Assembly (NCBI GenBank): GCA_015680685.1
Contig: MNCI01003306.1
Coordinates: 176,517 to 234,123 of the forward strand
DNA length: 57,607 nucleotides
Direction of reading: 5' to 3'
DNA from: Gnetum montanum
Lineage: Eukaryota; Streptophyta; Gnetopsida; Gnetales; Gnetaceae
Made by a program: the position numbers and the translations under genes. Below, one piece after another: positions 46,401-57,607 of the stretch. The notes below the pieces were generated by a model that did not search any database, was not told where the DNA came from, and saw only the letters and a list, made by a program, of their open reading frames with translations. Position 1 is the first letter of the stretch. Every line of letters starts with the position of its first letter.

Positions 46401-46999
46401 GTGTTATGTTCTAGAGTTTCTTCGTTAGGATACTGCCGTGGGTGAGAGGGCAAATCGATTTAAGATTTCATGGCCCCGGTCCGTGAGACGGCATGTAAAT
46501 TAGCCCGGTTACAGTTGAATTTCCACGCCCAGTATGGAAATCAAAACGTGATTTCGTGTGCCATTTTCCTGTTGCAGTTACAGTAGGAACTCAGAACTGG
46601 CAACATTTGCACTCTGATGCGTTTTTGTCTTGTTCTGGCGCTTGTACAAACGTTGAATTAGGAGATTCCGAAAGCGCATACAGAGATTCGCTGGCAAAAC
46701 CAAATACCCATTTCAATAAAGTGAATTAATGTATTTGGAGCAATTACCTATTTATTGTTCAAAATTATTTTAAAAACTTTGGGGAAATGAAATATCCATT
46801 TCTTTGCGAAGGGATTTAAAACCTATAAAAGAGTAAGGTTAAAAAGGGACATCACAGTCCAAGTATAATGGGCAGGGCATTGATAGTACGCTGTCGAATT
46901 CAATAGGTGATCTTTCAAGTCAAACCACTGTTTCTTTGCCTTATTCAAAAAATTTATTTAAAGTATATTAGCTTTTTAACTTGAGCTTCAGAATAAATG
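46401..46999. other. Unassigned spacer upstream of the F-box gene
   Basis: Nothing recognised. It has higher GC and more CpG than the flanking repeats (46430-46720), which fits gene-proximal sequence that has not been heavily methylated. Confidence 0.35.
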
Positions 47000-48429
47000 A
47001 TCGGGTGTCTCTATCAGTTATACATGGATGTTTTTCTATTACCTTGTTATTGCTATAGACATAACTTACTATTACTTCATTAGGTTTCTTTTTATCTTTA
47101 GTTTCCTCTAAATTTCTTTTACACCAATTTTCTTTTTAAAGTAATTGGTATACACTAATATTATCTTTAATTCTTTTTAGATATTCAATGATGTCATACT
47201 TGCTCTCTTCATAAAAAATTGGTCTTCTAAATAGCCTTACATTTGTATCTTGAAGGTTTTTATTTTTTTTGCTAGTCCTTATTTCTAAATTTTACTTTTT
47301 CTTAAGCTTGAATTTTTTCCTCTCTACATTTTACTTAAGTATTATATATGGGAATCTTGATGTTATCATTTTTTATTTATAACTTCGCAACTCATACCTT
47401 GACCCTTTATTATTATTCAAGTCTTTATCTATTGAATAGCTTGAATTTGAATCATTAGAGGTTTCTTCTTCTAATGTTTTCTTCATATAGTTAACTTTTA
47501 ATGGATGTTTTTCATAATCAAATTTTTATTCTAATATGGAGTTAGCTAAAGTTTCTTCCTCAATAGTTTCAACTAATTTTTCTTTACTATCTTGATGTTT
47601 ATATTCTTGGTGTATTCTATCATCTCTAATCATAACCTTTTACAAATCTTTTTCTAATTTGATAAATTTTTAAAATCTTTCTAAGAAGGTTTTCTTTGTA
47701 AATTTCTTCACATTACTTAGTATTTTCACTATTAGTCAATGATAAAGTTTTTAGTTGAACTATATTTTAAATAAAAACTAAGCTTTTCTGTGATTCTTGG
47801 GAAATTTGAGGAACATCATCTAGGACTAAATTTAATGGCCTTTCTAATTCTATAGCTTGACTATATAGATTAGCTAAAGTATTGATAGGAATACCATCTG
47901 AGACTAAATTTAATGATGTTCTTAACCAAATCGATATCTTAGGATCAACTACATTTAGATATGTTTTTCTTAGGACTCCATCTCTAGGTTTGTATTGATT
48001 CTAAAACAAGCTAAACACTCTTTAAAACTTAATGTTAAAATGTCTAATTGATTTCTTGGTATTTTATTTTGTTACAAATAATTCACAATAAATTTGTTGT
48101 TGTTTAATATGGTTTCCAAATTGGACTAGAAATAACATTTTCATATCATCTCAACTAATAATGCTATTATTTGCCAAGTTACAGTACCATATTTGGATCA
48201 GGTCCCTAAGATTTTGAATGAATAACTTACAAATCTAATCCTAATGTTAGATATTTGTATGAACTAAGGATAAGTCAAATAAAGGCAAATATTCCTTTGC
48301 TAAATAAGCTTTTCCAAGCATGTATGGTTCATGCAAATATTTGTAAGTTGCTTTTGAAATGTCATGATAACCATTGAAATGTAATAAGGTTGAAAAATGA
48401 AAAGGATTGATAGGAGGTAGGTTTGTCAT
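47000..48429 (-). pseudogene. gag: E5: retrotransposon gag-like relic
   Basis: The minus strand from ATG 48429 reads MTNLPPINPFHFSTLL, and the frame can be followed with stops to about 47760. It includes IWYCNLANNSIIS, DDMKMLFLVQFGNH and KSIRHFNIKF, the pattern of a retrotransposon gag domain (W, then SW-x-D, then F-x-F). After a frame change, an acidic Lys/Glu/Asn-rich stretch runs from about 47625 to 47375. Then SKYDIIEYLKRIKDNISVYQ appears near 47190, resembling the segment that precedes protease in some plant gypsy elements. No RT was found. Confidence 0.55.
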
Positions 48430-50639
48430 TATACTAATTATTGGGTTATTTTGGTAAGAGTATTTAAATGAGGTATTTTTTAGGCTTGATTTTCTATAAA
48501 AGATTAGGCCTTCTATTAATGGTGACCTTCCTGTTCTCCTAGTATTAAATCCACTACTAGTTACTTGATGAATTGGGCTAATTTTAATGAGAAGTTTCCT
48601 TGAATTCCATAATACAATGTCTCTTAAACTAAAAACAAGCTAAATTAAACAAGAAAAGAAAAGGAAAAACTTTATTCTTACTTCAAAAAATGTAGGTACC
48701 AAAAAGTACATACTATCAAGGATAGACAAGTGATTTAGTCCAACCCTCACATCACACTCAAGTAAGGTAATCACACTCAAGAAGAATGATCAAAGAAATT
48801 GGTCAAGCACTTTCTCTCTATCCTCACTCTTGAACTGTCAACTCACAACTCTCACTTCCTAGATATTTTTGACTAGATAATAAACTTAGAGATTTGTTAT
48901 AGTTTTTTCTCATGTATTCTCATCTTTCTTAACATTCAAAATTACAATTTTGAGTTTGTTAGAATCTGTAAAAGAACATCTCATGGTTAAACAAGACATC
49001 TTTGGATGAGGAAAGCCATCTTTCTTAAGTATGAGTAGGTAATAGTTATGACATCTTTGATAGGTGGAATACATCTTTCAATCCAAGAAGATGTCTTTCA
49101 ACTATAGAAGGCATCTTTCTAGAATTTAGTAGCAATATGTATAAGACATATTTTAGTAGGAAAAGATGTATTTTAGATGTGAAAAATGCCTTTCCTACTA
49201 GAAGTCAAACTAGCAAAACATTCACCATGAAGTCCTAAATTGCCAAATTTCCCTCAAATTAGCTTCCTTTGCTCCTAAACATTTGTAGACTAGTAATAGT
49301 ATGAAAGAAAAACAAAACATACATAAATAACAAGAAACTCATTGAGGATGATACATGAGCATGACGCCCTTATATATGAGTCATCTAGTGGCACTTTGTA
49401 AGTGAATTATAAGCCCTAGACTTGAAAAGGTGTTTCACACCATGTGTTTGTGGTTTTTGCATGCATGATTGAGTCTTTTTTACCTTCTAAGTTTTCATCC
49501 TAGCTTCCCATATCATACTTCTACATTTTTGCATGTTTTAGGCTTTATAGAATATTTCTGGCTTCATTCAACTATCCTAGGAACCTTCTAACATGTTTCC
49601 TAACATTTTGGCTTTCATTAGAAGTTGGCAAGCAAAGTATGATGGAAGAGGATGCATTAACTATCCTACATCAGCACACCTATTATATTAGCACAGGGGC
49701 ACTAATGCATCCCCCTAGTAGGCTTGGTTTGATTCCTTTACTTTTGGTATGCTTTAAGATTGTTTAGGCTATCCTAATGGACCTTCATTGATATTTGGAT
49801 GCTAGCAAACCTCTACCATTGTGCTATGACAAATATAAATACTTGAGATGAGATCTTAAACATAACTAAGCTATTACTTTCATTTCCATTTGACTTTTGA
49901 AATTTGGTTTTATTTGAAAATTTCTTTCTCCATTGGATAAGTTGATTTTCTTTCTAGTATTATGTACCTTTTGAGTCATCACTTTCACAAGTGTGGCTAG
50001 ACTTTGTTAGAGTACTATCTGGGTTACGTAGTCTAGAGTCATTTGGTTGATGCAAAGTCTAGTGTTTGCATAGTAAATAAAGCTCATGGTTTTCCCTTGT
50101 TTTATCATTGATTCCTTAAATATTACAATACTAAAAATATTTATTTAATTTTTATTTGATTGAGATGAGATGATTCTTTCCTTATCCAAGGAGGTCATAA
50201 CTATATGGCTATTAGAGTAGAATCACGATCTCACTCCTCAGTAGTCTAGATAACTCATTTTTTATGATGGATAGTCTTTGGTCCCACCAAGGCATGAATA
50301 CCCCCAAATAGCTTCTATTGGTTTAAATGAGCTAATTATGGCTAAATCTATATTAATAGTATAACATTACAAAGAAAGTGTTATTTTGCTTTATAATTAT
50401 TGGCTACCCCTTTTAGCTTTTTCTAAAGATTTAAATTCACATAGCAAAGACAACAAATAAAAGAGTTTTATAGAAAATGTCATTTTGTGATTTTGAGCTA
50501 TTTACTAGCAAACTTTTCGAAGCTAGATTTTACCAAAGTTTTGCTAAATAGAGTAGGAATTTGAGATAGAAAACTTAATTGAAAGCTTAAAATTACATAA
50601 AAGATGACATAAATTCTACGTTAAACTATTTTAGAACTA
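48430..50639. other. Unassigned AT-rich repeat-like region
   Basis: No coding evidence. A cluster of GACATCTT/AAGATGTC-type words lies at 48970-49180. A TATA-like sequence for the minus strand (CATATATAAGGGC) is at about 49372. The region may include the 5' LTR of E5, but no matching second LTR or primer site was found. Confidence 0.35.
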
Positions 50640-51670
50640 ACACTTATGAAAGATGTCCCATTCAAATGAACTAGTGTAGGGATACCTCTTCCAATTTCCT
50701 TGTGTTCTTTCTCTATGCTTATATTTGTAAGTTTTAGGCTTTATGAAGACATCTTGGATGGTAATAGTACATCATGCTTAAGGCTTGGGGCTGATAGAAG
50801 ATGTCTTTTTTGGGGTGTAGTCTGCTTGGGGAAGATGTCTTGCAGAAGAAAAGATGTCTTATGCAAGACATCTCCTACCAAAAAGAGACATCCCTTGCGC
50901 CACACCTCCCTCCTTGCCACCCCCATTGCACCCCCAAACCCCCCCACCATGGAGGAGGCAACTTATCCACATAGAAGACATCTCCCTTGCAAGTTAAGTT
51001 TTGATTGGGAGCATCTTCCCAAGGCTAGAGACAACCTGTATAGCCAAGGAAACTTCCAAAATCATCTATTTCAATTTGGAAAATAACCAAGGTAAGTTGG
51101 AGAAGGATGGAAATAGCCAAAGAGAAGATGAAAAGACCATGGAAACACCTGAAGAACCTTAAGTTAAGTTGAGGAAGGTTTTATATGTTTCTTGTATCCT
51201 TTTTGTCCATAAATATTGATGTAATTAACAATTGTTGATATCATAAGCGATTAAGAGTTCTTAAGGGTGGAGAAATTAGTAAGAATGTGAGAGAGCACAT
51301 TGAGTAGTAAGTGCATATGTGAGTGTAGCTCCTAGGGTCAATTGTATAATGTGTTGATTGGTATGTTCTATTCTCTTGTATCTTACTTGTGAGTTCAGAT
51401 CTTAGTCTCAAGTTGTGGAATAAATTTTCCATCAGTTGTGTCTTGCATTGAGAAGAACCATTGAGTGGTTGTAGAGCCTCATGCTATGCAATATTATTTA
51501 AGTGTAAAATGTTTTGAATGTTTGAGGGTTTTGGGAACCTTATTATAATCTTCTAATTAAATAATTGAAGATAGCTATTTTTCTCATTTTCTAGAAAATT
51601 AATTATCTTTTCATAATATATCTAGATTTAGTAGTTGAAGGCGATTTGATATTGAAGTGAACTTGCTCCA
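50640..51670 (+). repeat. E6 probable 5' LTR
   Basis: It lies directly upstream of a clear primer-binding site. It contains a dense set of AAGATGTCTT and AAGACATCTT words (50647-50980) and a TATA-like CCATAAATATTG (about 51209). Its T-rich end reaches TTGCTCCA at about 51670. The left boundary and the partner LTR were not found, so the limits are approximate. Confidence 0.5.
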
Positions 51671-51677
51671 GTATTAT

Positions 51678-51689
51678 TGGTATCAGAGC
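51678..51689 (+). promoter_or_regulatory. E6 primer-binding site, initiator-Met tRNA type
   Basis: TGGTATCAGAGC matches exactly the well-known primer site complementary to the 3' end of plant initiator-Met tRNA, used by copia and many chromovirus elements. Confidence 0.85.
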
Positions 51690-51729
51690 TTAATTGGGCT
51701 TGTAACTATTTTAAGAAATTTTGTCCTTT

Positions 51730-52520
51730 TTAGATGGTGTTAAAGAGAAAATAGCTTTAGGGATTTTATAGAGACATAAAGAGCTTGAAGTTTACCTTTG
51801 AGATGATGGTTGTTTAGTTGGATGAAATCATGACAAAGATAAATAAAAATTCTAGCTCTAGTCATATCCAAACATGCAAAGGTAAAGAGAATGCACATTT
51901 AGATGAAGAAGTTTCATAACTAGGTGAAGATAGAGTAGGTGAGAAGAAAGAACAATCTAACTATGGGAGTGTAGAAATCCATCAGCCAAGGATTTGAATG
52001 GGAGGGAATCCTATTCCTTAGATAGTGGTGATAATTTCTTTTTCTTTATAAAAGCTTGACAAGGCAAGGCTTGCTAGAGCATTCAAAAATGTTGCTAGAC
52101 TTCCGTACATGGAGTTGAAAACTTTCAATTGTATAGATGGCACTAATGTGTTTGCAAGTTGGCTGAAGATACTTGAGAAGTATTTCTAGTTGGAAAAAAT
52201 AACTTGAGGGTACCTATTTTTGAATCCAGATTAGAAGGTATGACTTCTACTTGGTAGGAAAAGGAGTCTCATGATTATGAAAGATGAAATGGTCAATCCA
52301 ACAAAGATTGGGATTTGATGAAATTCTAGTTAAAAAGAAAATTTGGATAGTCTCATCAAAGGAAAGAGACTATTATGAAGTTAAAGTTCCTAAGGAAAGA
52401 TGATAGGGATGTCAAAGAATTTTACATCGAATTCTATAATTGTTAGCACATTTGATCATTACATGGAACAATTTTTTTTAAGTATGAGAAAGAATAGTTA
52501 TTGGTCCTATGTTGTCAAAA
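51730..52520 (+). pseudogene. gag: E6 gag remnant
   Basis: MELKTFNCIDGTNVFASWLK followed by ILEKYF (about 52110-52185) has the start pattern of a retrotransposon gag domain: Pro/Leu-x-F-x-G-x-x-x-x-x-W and then YF. After a frame change come RLEGMTSTW, ESHDYER, NKDWDLMKF and KLKFLRKDDRDVKEFYIEFYN. Stops and a frameshift inactivate it. Similarity ends near 52540 and no pol follows. Confidence 0.65.
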
Positions 52521-52540
52521 AAATGGTGCAAATGATATCT

Positions 52541-54484
52541 GTTGGATGATGGAAGAATGGTGATTATTTGGGATTATAAACTAGCTCTGGTTGTCTATTG
52601 TTCACGGGTTCCTATTAAGGGCATTTTTCTTTATCACTCCAAGGTTGAAATTCTTGAAAAGGAATCCATTAAGCATAGGTAAAATTTTGATCATCACGTG
52701 CTTAACCAAGAAACCATGATCTTCCATAGATACTGAGAACAACAAAAGACTTTAAATCTTCTCACTAAAGCCATTGTTAATTGACCATCATAATCATATT
52801 CAAGATATACATACAAGAAAACAATGCAATATCTACCATCTAACTCTACAACTAGAAGGCTTATACAGCCAAGTTATTTAATGAACAGAAGTAAAAAAGG
52901 GAAGCAACTAACAAATCATTATTCAAAAGGAAAAAGAAAAACAACATGAAACAATATGTGAAGGTAATGTGACCTTATCTTGCAAATAGAGAGGAAAATA
53001 GGTGGTCCACTCATGCTAATAAGAATAGTAGATCAAAGTAAGGAAAAACACTACAAAATGATCTACCAATGAATTCATAAATCATAAGGATCATGCCATA
53101 TATTAAAATTAAATAATAAATAATAGTAGCCTAGCCATGGAGAGGAGCATGGCTGTTAACATGACAACATTCCACCAGGTTTTTTCCTCAACATTTCTAC
53201 AAACAAATGTAGGGCTTCCTCACACGTGCTGCTGCATGCATATCCTAAATTAGGGTCATTTAGGTAATGACATTTATTGTGATTCTCCTTGTAATTCCAT
53301 GATTTCTTAACATGGACCCCACTGCCTACACAAACTGACGTTATTGTTGCTATGAAGTTCTTGAGCCAAGCCTGTGCAAAACACTATGCTACTGCCTTCA
53401 AAAAATGTTAGTTGTGGATTTTATTGGCATTCTTGTAGTGTTAAACATTCGACCCTTTGGACTCCCCTCATCAACTATGGACATACTCAACAATTGTGCC
53501 TGGAATGGCAGCAATAGAGCCTGCTTCACCTATGCATCAACTAATCATCCCCATTTTCCCACAATGTGGCATTGTTAACATAGATGGGGTAGAACACATG
53601 CATGCAGTTTGTTGTCACTTGACAACAATGCTCAGTGGCAACAATGCTACAAACAGCAGACATGTAGCATCCAAACAATGACACATAACAACATTAATGA
53701 CATCACCATCATCAATCTCCTCAAGCAAGATGACACCCACGATGATGGAGAGGCGCACTGTGGTGAATGGTGAATCCTCTTCCTTATAGCACACAACAAT
53801 AATGAACCTTTGCCCTTTTGTTTCTACAATTGATTAGAGAGAATCACATTTTTTTTTGAAATGAAAGGTTTAAATATGGACATAATATAGATCATTATAA
53901 TGAACACGAATTATAATATAGGTTTGAATAAAAGAGTACATGGGAAAGTTATGATATAGACCTTTAATTTTTTATATCTATTTTATTTATTTCCCATGAA
54001 AGTTGTATGGAAGCACAAGTAAACCTCCTAAATGTTTGCATTAGACATGACACTTGCTAACTATGGCATGTATTTCTATAGTTTTGTAACTTCTTATGAT
54101 AGTTACAACTAAAACTCCAAGATATTTGTGGCTAATTTTGATTTTCCATTACCAAGAAGACACTTGCCAAATGTGCCTTAAAATTCTCATGGAAGCGATA
54201 ACTCTTAAAGTGGTTACAAATTTATGTGTCTATGATTTGTAAGACCCATAACTTCTCATGATTATTGCAACTAACTTAAGTTTGCTATAAAAGGACCTTC
54301 AAATGTTGATTTTCAAAAAAGGGATTTTTGGAGAAGATTGGGAAAAAGATATTTGAAGAATTCTTGTAAGATGGCTTGCTAAAGACATCAATTTAGTTAT
54401 TTTGTTTTAATCCTATGAGTTCATTTCTTTCCATTTTGTTTTAGTTGCTTAGCTAATGGTCTAGATAGTATCATGCTTGACATT
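52541..54484. other. Unassigned sequence between E6 and E4
   Basis: No protein domain, LTR similarity or tandem array is recognised. Only short open frames occur (the longest is 74 codons at 53457-53681, with no recognisable motif). Confidence 0.4.
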
Positions 54485-55334
54485 TGATGAGTGGCGAGGT
54501 ACCCCTACACTCAACCATACAAAATGAGCGTAGCATGCGCGATCCAGTCGAACTCCACAGACTAAATGCCTAAAAGCCCCATGGAACACTTGGGGTTAAT
54601 CATTCGTTGTCTTCCCAGACTTACTTGTTGTTGTCATGGTGTATGGTTAAGTAAGTCCGAGGTATATGATTTTTATGGTCTTTTCTGGTTTTATCTCCTA
54701 TGCTATGAGTTGAAGGGTTGAGAAAGCTAACTAACTCTAACTAATGTCCTAAGTCTAAATTAACTAGCGTCAGCATCCGTTCTCACTTACCATACACACC
54801 CTGAACTATGCAAGTGTGGCTAACAAATGCTAATCGTTACTAGGATTACCACACGTAAAGCACGTGCTCGAAGTGGTCGTACTGAGGCACTTAACTAGCC
54901 TTAATGTGATGACCAGCCGATTCCTTGACTAGCTATACACATCCGTAGATGCTCGTAATCAAGTCGTACTCATGGCACGCTAATGCAGGTAATAAATAAT
55001 AAGTAATAAACCTATTCCATGCACTGCAAGGTTTATCCACAAAGCTCATCTTTATTTTTGTACACAACTTGTGTTCAAGTACAAAGCTGCTCGAATAAAG
55101 ATCTGTTCACTTGAGGACTCCTATTGCGGGCACATGGAAAATATTCTATCTCTGGAGTGATCAAACTACTAGAGTTTCCCTACTTTAAGCCTAGGATCTA
55201 GAAATAAGGGGAGTGCCACCTCTTATTTATAGATTTGGCGGTGGACCACGATATCGCGTACACGATATCGCAGGGGACGATGCGATATCGCAATGGCCGC
55301 AATATCGCAGTGCATGCGATATCACATCTCATCA
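54485..55334 (-). repeat. E4 3' LTR
   Basis: On the plus strand it runs from TGATGAGTGGCGAGGTACCCC to CACATCTCATCA, the inverse of the LTR ends of E0, E1 and E2. U3 carries four GATATC and one AATATC within 80 bp (55250-55325), each mostly followed or preceded by CG. A TATA-like CTATAAATAAG on the minus strand is at about 55232. Confidence 0.88.
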
Positions 55335-56878
55335 TACACCCATGACTGAATGAAAACTAGTCCTCGAGTTCCTTACAATAATATCGGGAAGGTATGAAAT
55401 TATTGAGGGGAATGGAACTAATGGGATGACATGTGAATGGATCATTATTACAAGACTTGACAAAACTGGTGTTCATGACAACAAGGGTGAACACCTTATT
55501 ACAATTACATCAGGCCTTTGTTGGCAGCTTGAGAGAGAGAAAGAGAGATAGAAAGAAGTGTTGTTGCTGCCAACGCCAAGATTACGCCTTTCATTGTTCA
55601 TTCGTAAGTGTGTCATCGATCCTGCTCCTTACATAGTTGTTTCAGCGCTGCTCCATTCCAAGTGTTTTCTCCAGATCCAATCCGTTGTTGTATGATCGCC
55701 ATCTGCACACACAACACAATCTTATATTAGCAAGGGTAAATGAATCATCACGTAGTTGATACCTTGCGGCAGTGTAAGTCCATTGGCTAGGTTGTGGTAT
55801 GGTTGATATGGATCTAGGAATATGTTATTGATGACTACTAAAGGTGTAGGGGTTAGGAAGAAAATCAAAAATTTCGGGGCTAGGAGAAAATCGAAAAAAT
55901 CAGGTCCCGTACCCCCATGACTAATAGCGAACCTCTAGTAGCATTAGAATGGATAAAGAAAAGGAGTAATAAAGATAGATAAAAAGGGACAANGAAACTC
56001 AAGGACAAGGTGGTGTACAGCCCCTTGTGTGTTGCATGATTAATGTGACTTAGCAAATCCCATTCCAAGTCCGGCCTCAAACCAACCACTTCAAGTGACT
56101 TTGCATCAATGCATTCGGCTAACCCATCCACTTGGATAACAAGGATGCATCTCCAACGAGCCACCACCATTCTGACAAAACAAAGGAGAGATTGGGAAGC
56201 GAGAAGGGCCTTAGTTAGAGGGAACACTTTTGGTTCCATAACTAGTGCTTGTAGCCCAAATTTTATTTCGTCTAAGGGGTGTGCTTTGAATTCTCACTTA
56301 GTTTTTTTTATTGGTTTTGTGGTTTTATGCGTAAGCACCACACCATGCAAAGACTTCTTATTTTTATTGTTTCAGCTTTCGATCATTGGGTAACATCGGA
56401 ACAGTAAGAAAACCCAAGAAGAAAACATCCAAGCACCCAAGAGAACGGCCAACACAAAAGCATCAAATTCCCTTGAAGTCACACCCTTTTCAATCCTTGA
56501 GTCCTTCCTTAGTTTGAGAAATACCCAGTAACTGATTTGTTAAAGTTCTTATTAGAAGGGGACTGTACATTTCCAAGTCGGGAGAGACCATAGAAACTGG
56601 TGGATGGATGGATGAAGTGGTCTCATTGCCTGCCATATCAAAAGAAACATACCTTAGTATCAACATTGTGACTTAAAGGTAAAAACCAAACATTAGCAAT
56701 CAATATGAAAATAGTTCAGACCATCATTCTGAACACTTATTATGGGACAAACTTACAGTGTGGATCACACACACACACACAAAATGGAAAAGTATAACGA
56801 TGATGTAAAACAAAAACTTAAAAGAGTTAAATAACTATGTAAAACAAAAATCGAAAAAGAACTGAGGGCCCCATATGA
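55335..56878 (-). other. E4 post-pol module
   Basis: The non-coding block is shared with E0 and E2 around GTGTGACTTCAAGGG (56475 region) and AAGCACACCCCTTAGA (56275 region). Purine-rich motif copies on the minus strand lie at 56896-56910 (just outside), 55912-55924 and 55337-55350. A (CA)n run is at 56766-56781. No significant ORF was found. Confidence 0.6.
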
Positions 56879-57544
56879 TTAGTATAGGTGGCCATCTCCC
56901 CCATGACTAAGTGGAAAGGTAGAGATCCGAAATAATGAGCACCTGTTTGAATTTCTAAGAAGTGCCCAACTTCTCCCAATTGATGATCTTAGATTAAGGG
57001 GTGGAAGTTGGTGACGCTCATATTCCAATGTGTATATGCTTTTGTTATGGGCATGGGTTTCCTCAGTTCGTTCCATGCATATTTTGTTGCTCCTTCGAGT
57101 AGCTGTCAACCACGGGGTGTCTACTGCTGGTTGTGTGATTTCTACATATAGGCATCTTTGTTTCAATGTTTCAAGAGCACACCTACTGCATGGAGGAGAT
57201 GAGCATCCCTCCATGTCATCACTCGATGAATCACTGTATGTGATGCATGGAACTTTCCTCTTCTCGATCTTTCCACAAATGTTTATCCTAGAAATTTCTA
57301 AGGAAAGATTGTGGATCCTAAGGCATGCGTCTACTGTACTTAGCCATGCCCTTCCCATTATAATTGGGAAGTCCCCTTCATTGTTGTTAACTTCAATCAC
57401 TAGAAAATCAGCTGGGTAAGACCAACCACACATAGTGGTGATGATGTCCTCCACTAATCCCAAGGGAATGGTGATGGACTGGTCCGCCAGCTCTAACTGA
57501 ATGTTGCTCTTCTTAAGTTGGGGCAGGTTCCAGGCATGGTACAT
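56879..57544 (-). pseudogene. pol: E4 protease frame fused to post-pol sequence
   Basis: This 221-codon open frame starts internally, because the protein continues off the window to the right. Codons upstream of its first Met, at 57607-57545, still read the active-site neighbourhood (SGSGVNLISREMYHAW). Then follow KSNIQLELADQSITIPLGL, CGWSYPADFLVIEV and FPIIMGRAWLST, all retropepsin. The linker TLEYERHQLPP matches the segment just before RT in E2. The frame then passes directly into post-pol DNA and stops at 56879, giving a chimeric tail ending SHGGDGHLY. Protease may look intact, but the polymerase and integrase are gone. Confidence 0.8.
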
Positions 57545-57607
57545 CTCTCGTGAAATTAAGTTAACTCCAGAACCTGAGTCAAGAAGAGCCCTATGTGGTT
57601 CATTTTC

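Larger units (their letters stand above)
54485..57607 (-). mobile_element. E4: Athila/Tat-like element, 3' part, with pol deleted
   Basis: On the minus strand the order is protease (57607 to about 57030), the post-pol module (about 57000-55335) and the 3' LTR (55334-54485). In E2 about 3 kb of RT, RNase H and integrase lies between these two modules; here it is absent. The protease frame is open and CpG is retained in the LTR, so this is the least decayed Athila/Tat-like element here. The 5' half lies beyond the window. One unknown base is at 55993. Confidence 0.85.

Noticed and set aside
46970-48430. Endogenous pararetrovirus (caulimovirus-like) sequence
   Set aside because: I considered this because of the Lys/Glu-rich frame. 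The segments with W, SW-x-D and F-x-F fit a retrotransposon gag better, and no movement-protein, coat or RT motif was found.
53457-53681. Short plus-strand frame of 74 codons as a gene
   Set aside because: No recognisable motif, no splice or promoter context, and flanked by decayed repeats.
56766-56781. (CA)n run and other microsatellites such as (AAAT)n near 42415
   Set aside because: Ordinary short simple repeats, with no sign of function.

Overview
This looks like a piece of a land-plant nuclear genome, probably from a species with a large, repeat-swollen genome; a gymnosperm would fit, but that is an inference. It is AT-rich. It holds one intact gene with plant-type GT-AG introns and many decayed, nested LTR retrotransposons. 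No prokaryotic features were seen. I name the elements E0 to E8 for reference.

Layout. E0 (minus strand, Athila/Tat-like Ty3/gypsy) covers 1-885 and 9288 to about 15905. It is split by E1 (plus, 886-9287), a non-autonomous relative with both LTRs, a gag frame, no pol, and a second decayed ORF resembling the plant-transposon-protein domain followed by a coiled coil. An LTR-like block (E7, about 15906-17705) ends the E0 remnant. E2 (plus, 18833-37551) has a complete but dead gag-protease-RT-RNase H-integrase. Its 3' LTR is split by E3 (plus, 28243-37088), a gag-protease-only element flanked by a perfect 5-bp duplication (CATTT), whose long LTRs carry several tandem repeat arrays. A Ty1/copia deletion derivative (E8, minus, 37738-39838) follows.

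The gene island is 41790-45782 (minus). Five exons splice to a 229-residue F-box/leucine-rich-repeat protein closely resembling Arabidopsis At5g67140, probably a substrate receptor of an SCF ubiquitin ligase. All splice sites are canonical and the frame is open throughout. G-box/ABRE-like motifs lie 270-490 bp upstream.

Beyond the gene are a minus-strand gag relic (E5, about 47000-48429), a plus-strand element with a clear initiator-Met primer-binding site and a gag relic (E6, about 50640-52520), unassigned sequence, and the 3' part of E4 (minus, 54485 to the window end). E4 is an Athila/Tat-like element in which the protease frame runs directly into the post-pol region, so RT, RNase H and integrase are missing.

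Damage in the elements is dominated by C-to-T/G-to-A type changes: stops replacing Gln or Trp codons, and catalytic Asp replaced by Asn. This is expected of long-methylated repeats. The most interesting non-coding signals are: a nested stem-loop in the 3' region of E1 and E2 whose stems differ by compensating changes; a captured LTR promoter block in front of the second ORF of E1; a recurring purine-rich motif (TTAGTCATGGGGG) that partitions these elements into modules; and the 54-bp hairpin minisatellite in the E3 LTRs. Apart from the F-box gene I see nothing likely to encode a functional protein.
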